Positions 1-8,800 of a DNA stretch of 64,000 bases are shown here, one piece after another. Source of the DNA: Tissierellia bacterium. GTDB lineage: Bacteria > Bacillota > Clostridia > Tissierellales > Peptoniphilaceae. The notes below the pieces were generated by a model. That model had not been told where the DNA came from and did no database searches. It saw nothing but the letters and a program-made list of their open reading frames with translations. The position numbers were made by a program, and so were the translations under genes. The stretch lies in assembly GCA_030532305.1 (NCBI GenBank), contig JAUNLJ010000001.1:84605-148604 (forward strand), read 5' to 3'. Position 1 is the stretch's first letter; the number at the start of each line of letters is the position of its first letter.

Positions 1-47
1 TTAGGCTAGGCTGGCCTGTATAGGCCCATAGGATGCAAGGAGGACCC

Positions 48-854
48 ATGTCAGAAAGAATTATAAATATTATATCAAATTCCAATTTTGAAAGTCGGAA
101 AACCACCAAAGACTTAATTAAAAAACTCCGCCAGGCCGGCTTTAGCCCTACCACAAAACTCTCCAACCAAGCAGAACTCACCATTACCGTTGGCGGGGAC
201 GGGGCCTTTATTAAGGCAGTCAACCGGTCCAAGTTTTCAGAAATTCCTATTGTGGGGGTCAACACAGGGACCCTGGGTTTTTTTCAAGAGATCTCCCCCC
301 AAGCCCTAGATGAATTTATCGAGGCCTATAAAAAGGGAGACTACACCCTTGACCCCCTAAGCCTCATTGGGGCAGAGATCTTTACCAAAAAACGCCGGTA
401 TTTTGTCCACGCTGTCAATGAAGTGGTGGTCAAGGCCAAAAATTCTAAGGTCATCCACCTCAATGTCTTTATAGACCACTCCCATGTGGAAAAGTTTTCT
501 GGCGATGGGATGATGGTCTCTACCGCCGCTGGATCTACGGGCTACAGCCTGTCCCTGGGTGGGGCCCTTATCTACCCCAAGCTAGAGGTCCTCTGTCTAA
601 CCCCCATGGCCCCCATCCTAAACCAGGCCTACCGGTCCCTTAATAACTCCATTATTGTCCCGGGCCAGCTGATTATTTCCCTAGTCCCTGAAAAAAGATA
701 CACCAACTCCACCCTCCTGGTGGTAGACGGCAACGAGTATGCCTACAGCCAGCTCCAACGGATTAACCTCCGCCTGGCCAGTAAGAAAATCAACAAGCTG
801 GTGGTCTCCGACCAAAGCTACTGGGAAAATTTAAAAAGTAAATTCCTTATCTAA
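48..854 (+). CDS. nadK: NAD kinase
   Basis: Cytoplasmic kinase that makes NADP from NAD using ATP or polyphosphate. Family motifs are visible: GGDG near residues 49-52, NTGTLGFF near 72-79, and a SGDGMMVST...GSTGYS block in the middle that forms the NAD site. At 268 aa the length is normal for the short bacterial form. I start at the ATG at 48 because AGGAGG lies just upstream; an earlier in-frame ATG at 33 has no such site. GGDG is followed by A rather than the usual T, and the usual TPTGSTAY reads TAAGSTGY, so it is a somewhat divergent member. It converges on the ppk-ppx genes, which is suggestive given that some NAD kinases use polyphosphate, but no direct link is shown. Confidence 0.9.
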   Translation: MSERIINIISNSNFESRKTTKDLIKKLRQAGFSPTTKLSNQAELTITVGGDGAFIKAVNRSKFSEIPIVGVNTGTLGFFQEISPQALDEFIEAYKKGDYTLDPLSLIGAEIFTKKRRYFVHAVNEVVVKAKNSKVIHLNVFIDHSHVEKFSGDGMMVSTAAGSTGYSLSLGGALIYPKLEVLCLTPMAPILNQAYRSLNNSIIVPGQLIISLVPEKRYTNSTLLVVDGNEYAYSQLQRINLRLASKKINKLVVSDQSYWENLKSKFLI

Positions 855-856
855 AA

Positions 857-940
857 AGTCCTCTGGCCAGCCAGGGGCTCTTTTTTTACCTAAAGACCCC
901 ACAAAAAAGGTCCCCCAACTAGGGGGACCTGTCTTTTTTA
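857..940. terminator. terminators between nadK and ppk
   Basis: Two hairpins sit between the convergent genes. The first (about 859-887) ends in a run of seven T on the + strand and serves nadK. The second pairs GGTCCCCC with GGGGGACC (909-929) and has T runs on both sides, so it can stop transcription from either direction and would serve ppk on the - strand. Confidence 0.8.
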
Positions 941-961
941 GCCTAAACTAGGGAAAATCCC

Positions 962-3130
962 TTAGGCCCGGCCAAAAAAGGCCATGATTCTTTGCCAAAG
1001 GCCCTTAGGCTCTGGTTTTTTCTCCTGGAGATTTTTTTCGGCCTTGGCCTCTTTTTTCTTGTCTTCTTTTGGTTTTTTCTGGGCCTGGGCCTTTTTAATG
1101 GCATCCTTCATGAGCTCTTCTTGGCCTATAAGGTTGTTTTTATTTTCTAACTTGGTGTATTCCTTGTTGGGCTGGAGCTGGCGGATCTTGACATCGTCAG
1201 CAAACATGGTGTCCAAATAGTGGAGGATCTTGTCCCTGACCTCTTGGGCATAGATGGGGCAGGCCACCTCTACCCGCTTACGGATATTCCGGGTCATAAA
1301 GTCTGCAGAGGAAATATAGATCTTGGCCTCCTCCCCCCGGCCAAACTGGTAGATCCGGTGGTGTTCCAAGAACCGGCCCACCACAGAGAAGACCCGGAGG
1401 TTTTCTGTCCTCTCCTTGATGCCCGGAATAATACAGCAGATCCCCCGGACCATCATGTCAATCTTAACACCGGCATTGGAGGCCTCAGATAGCCGGTCTA
1501 TAAGGATCCTGTCGGAGATGGAATTCATCTTTAGGCGGATGTAGCCCTCCTTCCCCTTGGCAATCTCTTGGTCTATTAACTTGTCTAGGCCCTCCTGCAT
1601 GGACTGGGGAGAGACCATGAGTTCCTTGTAGGACCCGTTGATCTTGCCCTTTAAAAAGTCATCAAAGAGCTTGACGGCGTCTTGGCCAATGGCCATATCG
1701 GCGGTGATAAAGGAAAAGTCTGTGTAGAGTTTGGCGGTCTTTTCGTTGTAGTTTCCGGTAGCCACCTGGGTAATATAGTTGACCTCTTGCTGGTCGGTCA
1801 TCCGGGTAATCAAAAGGACCTTGGAGTGGCACTTAAAGTTCTTGTGGCCATAGATGACCCGGCAGCCGGCTTCTTCTAGCCGGGAGGACCAAATAATGTT
1901 ATTTTCCTCGTCAAACCGGGCCCTAAGTTCCATGAGGACCACCACTTCTTTGCCATTTTCAGCTGCCCGGATAAGTTCCCTGGCAATCTGGCTGTCCTTG
2001 GCAATCCGGTAGAGGGTGATCTTGACAGAAACCACTTCTGGGGCTTCGGCTGCCTCCCTTAACAGACGGATAATGGGGTCCATGGACTCATAGGGGTAGG
2101 ACAGGAGGAGGTCCTTTTTTAGGGCCTGGCCCATGACGGGTTTTTGGGGGTCCACCATGGCTGGCACTTGGGGGGAGAAGGGTTTGTCTGTATGGGCCTT
2201 TTGAAAGTCTTCCGGGAAGCTTTCTATAAGACTAAAGATATAGCCCAGCCTAAAGGGGGACCGGACCACAAAAATTCGGTTTTCCTTTAGGCCTAGGTGG
2301 CCTAAAAGAAAGCTCTTAACTTCCTTAGAGGGCTCCCTATCTATTTCTAGACGGACGGGTTGGAGACGCTTTCTCTTCTTAAGGAGCTTTTTCATATGGG
2401 ACCGGTAGTCTTCAGCCAGCTCCACCAGCTCTTCATCATCAAAGTCTATATCGGCATTTCGGGTCACGGAGATGGTGTAGGTTTCTTCCACCTCATAGTT
2501 GTCAAAAATTTGGGGGCTCATGGCCTTGATGACTTCCTCTAGGAGGATAATCTTCCGGCCAGCCACCTCTAGGTAACGGTTTAATCTTTCCGGTACCTGG
2601 ACATAGCCCTTTTTAATCTCCCCCTTCTTACTCCTTAGGGTGCACAGGACCCCTACGGCTAGGTTGGGAATGTGGGGGAAGGGGTGGACCAGGTCCACAA
2701 TTTGAAAGCTTAAGATGGGCATGACAATGGACTCAAAATACCTCTTAACCAGATGCCTTTCAGACTCGCTTAGCTCCTCATAGCTGGCAAAGCTATAGCC
2801 ATGGGTCTTAAATTCGTCCTTTAACTCCTCATAAATATGGTCTTTCTTTTGAAAAAGCCGCCTGGACTCTTCCATAACGGCATCTAATTGCTGGTCTGGA
2901 TCCATTAGGGACTTGTTGTCTACAGCTTTTCCCTTTAGCATGGCTAGGTCTGTTAGAGACCCCACCCGGACCATGAAAAACTCATCATAGTTGGAATCAA
3001 AGATTGAAAAAAACTTCATTCTTTCTAACAGGGGGACATTGGTGTCTTGGGCCTCTTCCAGGACCCTCTCATTAAATTTTAGCCAGCTTAGCTCACGGTT
3101 CTGCGTAAAGGAAATGTCTAGGTCTTCCAT
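962..3130 (-). CDS. ppk1: polyphosphate kinase 1
   Basis: Reversible transfer of the ATP gamma-phosphate onto polyphosphate chains. The 722-aa protein has the PPK1 N-terminal domain (ELSWLKFNERVL at the start) and the two phospholipase-D-like C-terminal domains with the active-site histidines (KCHSKVLL around 435; GRFLEHHRIYQF around 590). The last 50 or so residues are an unusual Lys/Glu/Gln-rich tail ending in a short WQRIMAFFG segment, which is not part of the core enzyme. The ATG overlaps the stop of the upstream gene ppx (TAATG), so the two are translationally coupled; GGAGGGG precedes the start. Confidence 0.95.
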   Translation of the reverse strand: MEDLDISFTQNRELSWLKFNERVLEEAQDTNVPLLERMKFFSIFDSNYDEFFMVRVGSLTDLAMLKGKAVDNKSLMDPDQQLDAVMEESRRLFQKKDHIYEELKDEFKTHGYSFASYEELSESERHLVKRYFESIVMPILSFQIVDLVHPFPHIPNLAVGVLCTLRSKKGEIKKGYVQVPERLNRYLEVAGRKIILLEEVIKAMSPQIFDNYEVEETYTISVTRNADIDFDDEELVELAEDYRSHMKKLLKKRKRLQPVRLEIDREPSKEVKSFLLGHLGLKENRIFVVRSPFRLGYIFSLIESFPEDFQKAHTDKPFSPQVPAMVDPQKPVMGQALKKDLLLSYPYESMDPIIRLLREAAEAPEVVSVKITLYRIAKDSQIARELIRAAENGKEVVVLMELRARFDEENNIIWSSRLEEAGCRVIYGHKNFKCHSKVLLITRMTDQQEVNYITQVATGNYNEKTAKLYTDFSFITADMAIGQDAVKLFDDFLKGKINGSYKELMVSPQSMQEGLDKLIDQEIAKGKEGYIRLKMNSISDRILIDRLSEASNAGVKIDMMVRGICCIIPGIKERTENLRVFSVVGRFLEHHRIYQFGRGEEAKIYISSADFMTRNIRKRVEVACPIYAQEVRDKILHYLDTMFADDVKIRQLQPNKEYTKLENKNNLIGQEELMKDAIKKAQAQKKPKEDKKKEAKAEKNLQEKKPEPKGLWQRIMAFFGRA

Positions 3131-4041
3131 TATTTTCCCCTCCCCAATACTCTACTATAGATATAACCTTCTCGAACACCGGTCATAGACACGGAGATTT
3201 GCTCTGTGTGGAAATATTTAGCGATGCGATAAAGGATCACCATCCCAGGAATTAGGGTGTGGATCCGGTCGGGTTTGGTCTTTAGGATCAGGTCCATCTT
3301 GTCCTGGTGGGGCATGTCTAACACCGTTTGCCTCAGGATTTTTAAATCGTCAATATCCATAAGCTGGTTAGAGGGATGCTCCCCATAGAAGTCGTTATAA
3401 AGGGCCAGGGTGGCCCGGGCAGACCCCCCTACGGCACAGGTAAGGTCATAGTAGCCCCGGTCCAGGTCCTGCTTGTAGAGGAGGTCCTCTAACCGGCAGT
3501 CCATGACCTTTCTTTCCTCATTAGTCAAAAAGAGGTCCCGGGCATACTGGCGGTAGCTGGATAGGGACCCCAGGTCCAGGGAGGCAGACTCCTTAATCTG
3601 ACCCCCATCAAAAAGGACCACTTCTGTGGACCCCCCACCAATATCTGTTAAGACCCCAGAAGAGACCGCCTCTATATTGGCCGCCGCCCCAATAAAGGAC
3701 AGCCGGGCCTCTTCCTGGGCCGATAGGACCTCGATCTCCATGCCCAGTTCCTCTTTGACCCGGCCTAGGACCTCCTCTGTATTGGATATGTTTCTTAAAC
3801 TGGCCGTGGCAAAGGGGTAGACCACTTCAATATCATCAAAGTTGTCTACCAGGGCCTGGAGCTTAGACAGGACATAGACCAGCCGGCTGATCCCTTGTTC
3901 TGTTAAAACTTTCTTCTTTCTAAAGTCTGCCAGGCTGGCGGTGGTCTTTTCGCTAAAAAGATTCTTAACGCTATCCCCCACCACCTTATAGACTGACAGG
4001 CGTATGGTATTTGAACCAATATCAATTACTCCACAAATCAC
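3130..4041 (-). CDS. ppx: exopolyphosphatase (Ppx/GppA family)
   Basis: Hydrolyses terminal phosphates of polyphosphate, and/or pppGpp; the family covers both. The ASKHA-fold phosphate motif is at the N-terminus (GVIDIGSNTIRL) and a second one near the middle (DIGGGSTEVV). The 303-aa length fits the short single-module Ppx. The longest frame begins with GTG at 4050, but AAGAGGTGG sits 5 nt before the next in-frame GTG, so I place the start at 4041 (protein beginning ICGVIDIG). It is first in a two-gene operon with ppk1, an arrangement that puts synthesis and breakdown of polyphosphate under one promoter. No clear promoter was found upstream. Confidence 0.88.
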   Translation of the reverse strand: MICGVIDIGSNTIRLSVYKVVGDSVKNLFSEKTTASLADFRKKKVLTEQGISRLVYVLSKLQALVDNFDDIEVVYPFATASLRNISNTEEVLGRVKEELGMEIEVLSAQEEARLSFIGAAANIEAVSSGVLTDIGGGSTEVVLFDGGQIKESASLDLGSLSSYRQYARDLFLTNEERKVMDCRLEDLLYKQDLDRGYYDLTCAVGGSARATLALYNDFYGEHPSNQLMDIDDLKILRQTVLDMPHQDKMDLILKTKPDRIHTLIPGMVILYRIAKYFHTEQISVSMTGVREGYIYSRVLGRGK

Positions 4042-4169
4042 TAAATCCACCTCTTCATCTAGTTTAACAAAGACAGCCTTGGCTTATGTTTTTTCTATGT
4101 AAACTTTGTGTAAGCTTTTAATAAGCCCTTCCTTCTTTTATTCTATGTCAAAACTTGGCCCTAATCAAG

Positions 4170-4199
4170 AAAAGAACCGGCCCTCTTGCCGGTTCTTCC
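4170..4199 (-). terminator. terminator of the amino-acid ABC operon
   Basis: On the - strand GAACCGG pairs with CCGGTTC around a short loop and is followed by TTTTCTT. It lies directly after the stop codon of the ATP-binding gene. Confidence 0.8.
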
Positions 4200-4925
4200 C
4201 TAAATTAAGACCTTATTAAAAAATTCCTTGGCCCGGGGGTTGGCCTGGTCACTAAAAATATAGTCTGGAGATCCCTGGTCGGCCACCAGGCCCTGGTCCA
4301 TAAAGAGGATCTGGTCAGAGACCTCCCGGGCAAAGCCCATTTCATGGGTGACCACCACCATGGTCATCCCCTCCTGGGCCAGGTCCATCATAACCCTTAG
4401 GACGTCTCCTACCATCTCTGGGTCCAGGGCTGAGGTGGCCTCGTCAAAGAGCATGACCTCGGGCTCCATGGCCAGGGCCCGGGCAATGGCCACCCTTTGC
4501 TGTTGGCCCCCAGACAGGGAGGGGGGATAGGCCCCGGCCTTTTCTTCTAGGCCCATCTTCTTTAAAAGCTGGTGGGCCTTGGCCTCGGCCTGGGCCTTGG
4601 GCATCTTTAACCTAAGTCTGGGGCTTAGGGTAATGTTATCTAGGACGGTCATATGGGGAAAGAGGTTAAAGGACTGGAAGACCATGCCCATCTTGGTCCG
4701 GACCTTGTCCTTGTCTATACCAGGTCCCACAATGGGGTGGCCATCTAGGTAGATCTGGCCCTCATCCGCTGTTTCTAAAAGGTTAAGACAGCGCAGGAAG
4801 GTGGACTTGCCGGACCCAGAGGGGCCCACTACCGTTAAAACCTCCCCCTTGGCCACATCCACATCAATCCCCTTAAGGACCTTTTTGTCCCCAAAAGACT
4901 TCTTCAAACCACGGACCTTAATCAT
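4200..4925 (-). CDS. polar amino-acid ABC transporter, ATP-binding protein
   Basis: ATPase of a PAAT-type (GlnQ/HisP/ArtP) importer, at the inner face of the membrane. The 241-aa protein has Walker [10 protein letters not shown] near residue 35, the Q-loop ([13 protein letters not shown]), the signature LSGGQQQR, Walker [13 protein letters not shown] and the switch histidine (VVVTHEMGF). It overlaps the permease gene by 8 nt and is the last gene of the operon. Substrate cannot be read from the ATPase. The upstream T-box leaders point to an amino acid whose charged tRNA is sensed; see findings. Confidence 0.93.
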   Translation of the reverse strand: MIKVRGLKKSFGDKKVLKGIDVDVAKGEVLTVVGPSGSGKSTFLRCLNLLETADEGQIYLDGHPIVGPGIDKDKVRTKMGMVFQSFNLFPHMTVLDNITLSPRLRLKMPKAQAEAKAHQLLKKMGLEEKAGAYPPSLSGGQQQRVAIARALAMEPEVMLFDEATSALDPEMVGDVLRVMMDLAQEGMTMVVVTHEMGFAREVSDQILFMDQGLVADQGSPDYIFSDQANPRAKEFFNKVLI

Positions 4926-5754
4926 GGGTCTTTAATCTCCTTTCCAACAGGTTTACCAGCTTGGACAAGCCAAAGGTAAGCACAAAATACATAACAGCAG
5001 CAATCATCAGGGGTTCCATGGGTTTAAAGGAGGACCCCCTGACCACATTGACATTATACATAATATCCATAACCCCTATAGAAGAGACAATGGCCGTTTC
5101 CTTGGTTAGGGCAATAAATTCATTGCCCAGGGCAGGCAGGATATTCCGGATGGCCTGGGGAAGGATAATCTCCCTCATGGTCATCCTGTGGCTAAGGCCC
5201 AGGGACCGGCCGGCTTCCATCTGCCCCTTGGGGACCGACTGGATCCCAGACCGGATAATCTCAGAAATATAGGCGCCCGAGTTAATGGACACGGCAATAA
5301 TCCCACAGACAAAGGCAGTCATGGCTAGGTCCAGGCCCAGGCTCTTAAAGTCCAGGATAAGGGCAGACCCAAAAAAGACAATGGACAGCTGGGTAATAAG
5401 GGGGGTCCCCCGGATCAGTTCAATAAAAATTAGGGAAAACTTCTTTAAGACCACCACCTTAGAACTCCTTAAGAAATAGAGAAGGGTCCCTAGGATAGAC
5501 CCAAAAAAGACCGAAATAATAGACAGGCCCAGGGTGTATTTTAACCCCTTAATAAAATACTCTGAATACTTACTTAGGATCCTTAGGCTGGACCCTAGAA
5601 AACCCACTAGGGGGTCCTTTACTAGATAGATAAGGCCTATAAAGACTAGAAGTAAAAGGCCGGACCAAAAACGGTGGGAGGGCCCCTTTTTAGGGTCCTT
5701 TGAAAAAATATTTTCTTCTAGCCCACTGTAGCTGCTAGACTCATCCTTCATCAT
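4918..5754 (-). CDS. polar amino-acid ABC transporter, permease
   Basis: Membrane subunit of the same importer, 278 aa. A hydrophobic segment near residues 30-50 precedes a typical PAAT permease core with the HEQKLGLS-type TM block (about 70-95) and the EAA loop ([17 protein letters not shown]), which contacts the ATPase. The N-terminal 25 residues are charged and Ser-rich, a little longer than in many relatives. The gene has its own T-box leader immediately upstream, within the operon, so its expression can differ from that of the binding protein. Confidence 0.92.
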   Translation of the reverse strand: MMKDESSSYSGLEENIFSKDPKKGPSHRFWSGLLLLVFIGLIYLVKDPLVGFLGSSLRILSKYSEYFIKGLKYTLGLSIISVFFGSILGTLLYFLRSSKVVVLKKFSLIFIELIRGTPLITQLSIVFFGSALILDFKSLGLDLAMTAFVCGIIAVSINSGAYISEIIRSGIQSVPKGQMEAGRSLGLSHRMTMREIILPQAIRNILPALGNEFIALTKETAIVSSIGVMDIMYNVNVVRGSSFKPMEPLMIAAVMYFVLTFGLSKLVNLLERRLKTHD

Positions 5755-5796
5755 ATTCTCCTTCCTTTTTAAGGCCCTTGGTCTATCTTAAAATAA

Positions 5797-5992
5797 AAGC
5801 CCACCTCCTTAAGAGGTGGGCAGGGCCACGTTACCACTCTAACTAACTCATCCTAGCTTTAACGGGCCGACCCGTCAGCAGATACTTGGGCCCAGGCCCT
5901 TTGTCTGCTGCTTCTCCAAGACTCTTTTTGTCCCCGGGTCCCTACAAGTTCCCAGCCCCACTTGCTCTCTTTAAGTCTTCCAGGGGACCTAT
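5797..5992 (-). promoter_or_regulatory. T-box leader 2 (before the permease)
   Basis: On the - strand a stem I (GAAGACT...AGTCTT, 5975-5980 with 5918-5923) contains an AGAGAG motif and an apical hairpin. A second stem (GACGGG/CCCGTT) follows, then the T-box sequence GAGTGGTAACGTGG (5826-5839), which closely resembles the AGGGTGGNACCGCG consensus. A GC-rich hairpin (5799-5821) followed by TTTTATTTT is the terminator. The unpaired stretch CAAAAAG just before the 3' strand of stem I holds the likely specifier, AAA (Lys); this is my hand fold. No terminator for the preceding binding-protein gene separates the two, so this is an intercistronic attenuator unless it has its own weak promoter. Confidence 0.8.
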
Positions 5993-6030
5993 TTTCTCTT
6001 CTGAATTTATAACTCATTTTCCTCTTAAAT

Positions 6031-6909
6031 TTATTCTGCTTGAATTTCTTCTTCAGACAGGGCTACGGCATCGGCATAGAAGGCCTCAATCTTGCCCTCC
6101 TCTTGAAGACGTTTAATGGTCTTGTTAACTTCTTCTAGGATTTCTTTTTCTCCCTCATTGGCAATAACCACACTGCCCCCTTCTGGAGAGGCATCGGCAA
6201 AGTCTACTTCAGCCAGGGCCAGACCTTCATTTTGGCTCATGTAGGACTGGGCCACAGGGACTTCTAGGATAATCCCATCAATCATGCCTGTTTGTAGCTG
6301 CATCACTAGCTCAGTCACCTTGGCTAGGGCCACCACATTGGCATCTTTTACTGCCTCATTGGCCAGCTCTTCTTGGACAGATCCCATTTGAACCCCAATG
6401 GCTAGGCCAGTTAAATCTTCTAGGCTCTTAAAGTTTTCTACATTTTCCTTAGTGGTTAAGAAGGTGTATTCAGACTGGAAGTAAATATCAGAGAAGTCTA
6501 CACTTTCATCCCGGGTGGGGTCTGGGTTAATCCCGGCAATGCCCAGGTCTACAACCCCTGTAGACGCCGCAGATAGGATGGCATCAAAGTCCATATCTAC
6601 AATTTCTAGCTCTACCCCTAGGTCCTTGGCAATTTCTCCAGCTATATCCATATCAAAGCCAACAATCTTGTCTTCCCCATCAATCATAGCGTGAAATTCA
6701 TAGGGAGGATAGTCGGCGCTGGTTCCTACCACAAGCTTGCCAGAGGCCTTGACCTTTTCTAGGACATTTTCTCCTGCCACTTCCTGGGCCACTTCTTCCT
6801 CAGCAGCTTGGCCATCTGCCTCTTCTGCTGGAGCATTATTTTCTCCACCACAAGCTACCAGGCCTAGGGCCATCAGCATGATTAAACATAGGGCAAGAAT
6901 CTTCTTCAT
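6031..6909 (-). CDS. amino-acid ABC transporter, substrate-binding lipoprotein
   Basis: Extracytoplasmic binding protein of family 3 (SBP_bac_3). A lipoprotein signal peptide ends in the lipobox LVAC near residue 20, followed by a low-complexity Ala/Glu linker and then the bilobed domain (GTSADYPPYEF, GFDMDIAGEIA, DLGIAGINPDP, GVQMGSV). About 292 aa. I start at the second ATG (6909): TGGAGGAAAAA lies between the two ATGs and overlaps the first codon of the longer frame. It is the first gene of the transporter operon and is preceded by T-box leader 1 and a strong promoter. The ligand is not readable with certainty; a basic amino acid is a reasonable guess from the leader specifiers and the lysine metabolism in this genome. 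Confidence 0.92.
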   Translation of the reverse strand: MKKILALCLIMLMALGLVACGGENNAPAEEADGQAAEEEVAQEVAGENVLEKVKASGKLVVGTSADYPPYEFHAMIDGEDKIVGFDMDIAGEIAKDLGVELEIVDMDFDAILSAASTGVVDLGIAGINPDPTRDESVDFSDIYFQSEYTFLTTKENVENFKSLEDLTGLAIGVQMGSVQEELANEAVKDANVVALAKVTELVMQLQTGMIDGIILEVPVAQSYMSQNEGLALAEVDFADASPEGGSVVIANEGEKEILEEVNKTIKRLQEEGKIEAFYADAVALSEEEIQAE

Positions 6910-6941
6910 TTTTTCCTCCATTACTTGTAAATCGTCTTCAT

Positions 6942-7185
6942 AAAAAAAGCCGCCTCTATATAGAGGCGACTATTTGTCACGGTACCACTCCAATTAAGCA
7001 GGCTAGGCTGCTTATCTCTTATCCTATAACGGGGATCTTAACCGTAGGCTGATACTCGGCTGGGCCTTTGTCAACCTAATCTCCACGGTCCTCTTCGTTT
7101 CTTCCGTCCCCTTGGCCCTCTCAGCAAACAAGGCCTTCTCTGTAAAAGTTCTTGAAAAACTACTCTCCGTGTCATCGAAAATTAA
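6942..7185 (-). promoter_or_regulatory. T-box leader 1 (before the binding protein)
   Basis: The - strand shows a stem I closed by CACGG/CCGTG (7167-7171 with 7084-7088) with an AGAGTA loop strand. The T-box sequence GAGTGGTACCGTGAC (6976-6990) follows, then a terminator hairpin (GCCTCTATATAGAGGC core, 6942-6971) ending in seven T. The specifier loop reads GAAGAGGA; by position the codon would be AGG (Arg), or GAG (Glu) if shifted by one. The specifier assignment is uncertain, the T-box identity is not. The leader lies in the 395-bp gap between the capA-like gene and the binding-protein gene; an open frame through it is not a real gene. Confidence 0.88.
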
Positions 7186-7198
7186 ATAATTTAGACAT

Positions 7199-7227
7199 AT
7201 GATAGCAGCAAAAAGATCCCTTGTCAA
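7199..7227 (-). promoter_or_regulatory. promoter of T-box leader 1
   Basis: TTGACA (7222-7227) and TATCAT (7199-7204) are separated by exactly 17 nt on the - strand, a near-perfect housekeeping sigma promoter placed just upstream of stem I. Confidence 0.85.
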
Positions 7228-7304
7228 GAACATTTCTAGAAAAAACTTATTTTATTTTAGTCTTTTATCCCTTTAAAGTAGCTACAAGCTCCTTGAGGCC
7301 TGGC

Positions 7305-8462
7305 TTAAAGGGCATCAAAATTTTCTTGGGCCTGGACTAGCCGGTCCCGGACCTGGTCCAGTCTGGGTAGGTCTATGTCCCCCTCTAGGGCGGCCTTAAC
7401 AGGGATGACCTGGTAGTGGAGGCCCTCCTGGTCTTGGAACTTGTCCACCCAAAGGACCTGGGGTTCAAATTTGGTGATCTCCACCTGGCCCTCTGGGTCC
7501 TTTTTAATGGTCATATCCATCATCAGGCCAGACTCCACCCGGGGGTTGCCCCCTATATATTCCCTCCGCTGGTTGGAGACAAAGTTCCCCATGGAATAGG
7601 CCACATAGTGGGTCTTGTCCCCTAGGACATGTTTTTCCACCCTTTGGGCCACATGGGGATGGGAGCCCAAGATCCCGTCAACCCCCATATCAAAAAGCTC
7701 TAGGGCCAAGGCCTCTTGGTCCTCACTGGCCTGGGACTGGTATTCCACCCCCCAATGGAGGTAGAGGAGGACAAGGTCTGCCCCCTGGTCCTTTAGCTGG
7801 TCCACATCGGCCTGGATTTTTTCCCGGTCAATAAGGTTGACGGCCTGGGGCCTTTCTGAGGCTGCCAGGCTGGCGTCAAACCCGTTAAGTCCATAGGTGT
7901 AGGAAGCCAGGCCCAGCTTAATGCCCTCTATCTCGTAGATCACAGGGAGGTTTTCTTCCCCCTGGCTAGTCCCAAAGGCCACCAGCCCCTCTTCTTCCAG
8001 CTGGTCCAGGGTGTAGTCTAGGCCCTTTAGGCCCTTGTCATAGCAGTGGTTATTGGCTGTAGCCACCAGGTCAATGCCCTGGCGCTTAAATTCCCCAGCC
8101 ACCTCCTTGGGGGAAGAAAAGACAGGAAAAGAGGTATAGCCCTGGCTCCCGTCGGTGAGGGTGGTCTCCAGGTTAATGGCAGCCAGGTCGGCCTCCCCTA
8201 TATAGGGGCCCAGGTGGGTAAAAATATCTGAAAAATCATAGCCCTCCGGGGTCTTGGCTGCATCTAGCTGGGGCTGGTGGAGCATAAAGTCCCCCATGGC
8301 CACCATGTGGATCTCCTTGGGTTCCTCTTTAGGCTCTGGAAGCTGGGCCTCCTCTGCCTGAACCTGGGCTTCTCCTGAAGCCACATAGGTGTTTAGGGTA
8401 AAAAGACCCCCCAGGCCCAGGACCATAATCAAGGCTAATAAGAGAAATAACCTCTTGTTCAT
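7305..8462 (-). CDS. CapA-family metallophosphoesterase-like protein
   Basis: 385-aa protein with one N-terminal hydrophobic anchor (about residues 4-27) followed by an acidic linker and a CapA (PGA_cap) domain. Family motifs are visible: MVAMGDFMLH, NLETTLTD, TANNHCYDKG, LLYLHWGVEY and GSHPHVAQ, whose Asp/Asn/His residues form the metal site. Members assist polyglutamate capsule synthesis in Bacillus, but most are orphan cell-envelope proteins of unknown substrate and no capBC genes are nearby. It lies 4 nt after the small PspC gene and is probably co-transcribed with it. A weak stem (CCCTTTAA/TTTAAAGGG) right at its stop may be the terminator. Confidence 0.85.
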   Translation of the reverse strand: MNKRLFLLLALIMVLGLGGLFTLNTYVASGEAQVQAEEAQLPEPKEEPKEIHMVAMGDFMLHQPQLDAAKTPEGYDFSDIFTHLGPYIGEADLAAINLETTLTDGSQGYTSFPVFSSPKEVAGEFKRQGIDLVATANNHCYDKGLKGLDYTLDQLEEEGLVAFGTSQGEENLPVIYEIEGIKLGLASYTYGLNGFDASLAASERPQAVNLIDREKIQADVDQLKDQGADLVLLYLHWGVEYQSQASEDQEALALELFDMGVDGILGSHPHVAQRVEKHVLGDKTHYVAYSMGNFVSNQRREYIGGNPRVESGLMMDMTIKKDPEGQVEITKFEPQVLWVDKFQDQEGLHYQVIPVKAALEGDIDLPRLDQVRDRLVQAQENFDAL

Positions 8463-8466
8463 GGGA

Positions 8467-8652
8467 CTAATCCTCTGCAGGAATCACAAGGGCAGCTAGG
8501 ATATAAAGAGCCACGCCTAGGCCACCTGCTGGCCCAAAAATAATCCAAATCAGCCGAACAATGGTAGAGTCTATCCCCAAATATTCAGCCACTCCTCCAC
8601 AAACCCCTGCAATATACCGGTCACTTGATGAACGTGTCAATCTCTTTTTCAT
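8467..8652 (-). CDS. PspC-domain small membrane protein
   Basis: 61-aa protein consisting almost entirely of one PspC domain: basic N-terminus (KKRLTRSSSDRYIAGVCGGVAEYLG) and a glycine-rich hydrophobic segment from about residue 30 to 57. PspC proteins are membrane components of envelope-stress systems; no pspA-like gene is in the window. The stop is 4 nt from the start of the capA-like gene, which suggests one transcription unit acting at the envelope. Confidence 0.88.
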   Translation of the reverse strand: MKKRLTRSSSDRYIAGVCGGVAEYLGIDSTIVRLIWIIFGPAGGLGVALYILAALVIPAED

Positions 8653-8800
8653 GATGGATCCTTTCTTTGCCCTTTGACTTTAATCATTTCTTATCGTCTT
8701 TTTATTGTACACCATTTTCCCCTGAAAGGGCGGGGAATTTCTAGAAAATAAGCTTCTTTAAAGAAGACTTTGCCCTTTCTTAGTCTTTGCCTTAAAAAGT

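Noticed and set aside
7024..7233. 69-aa open frame in the binding-protein leader
   Set aside because: Coincides with T-box leader 1; overlaps the promoter.
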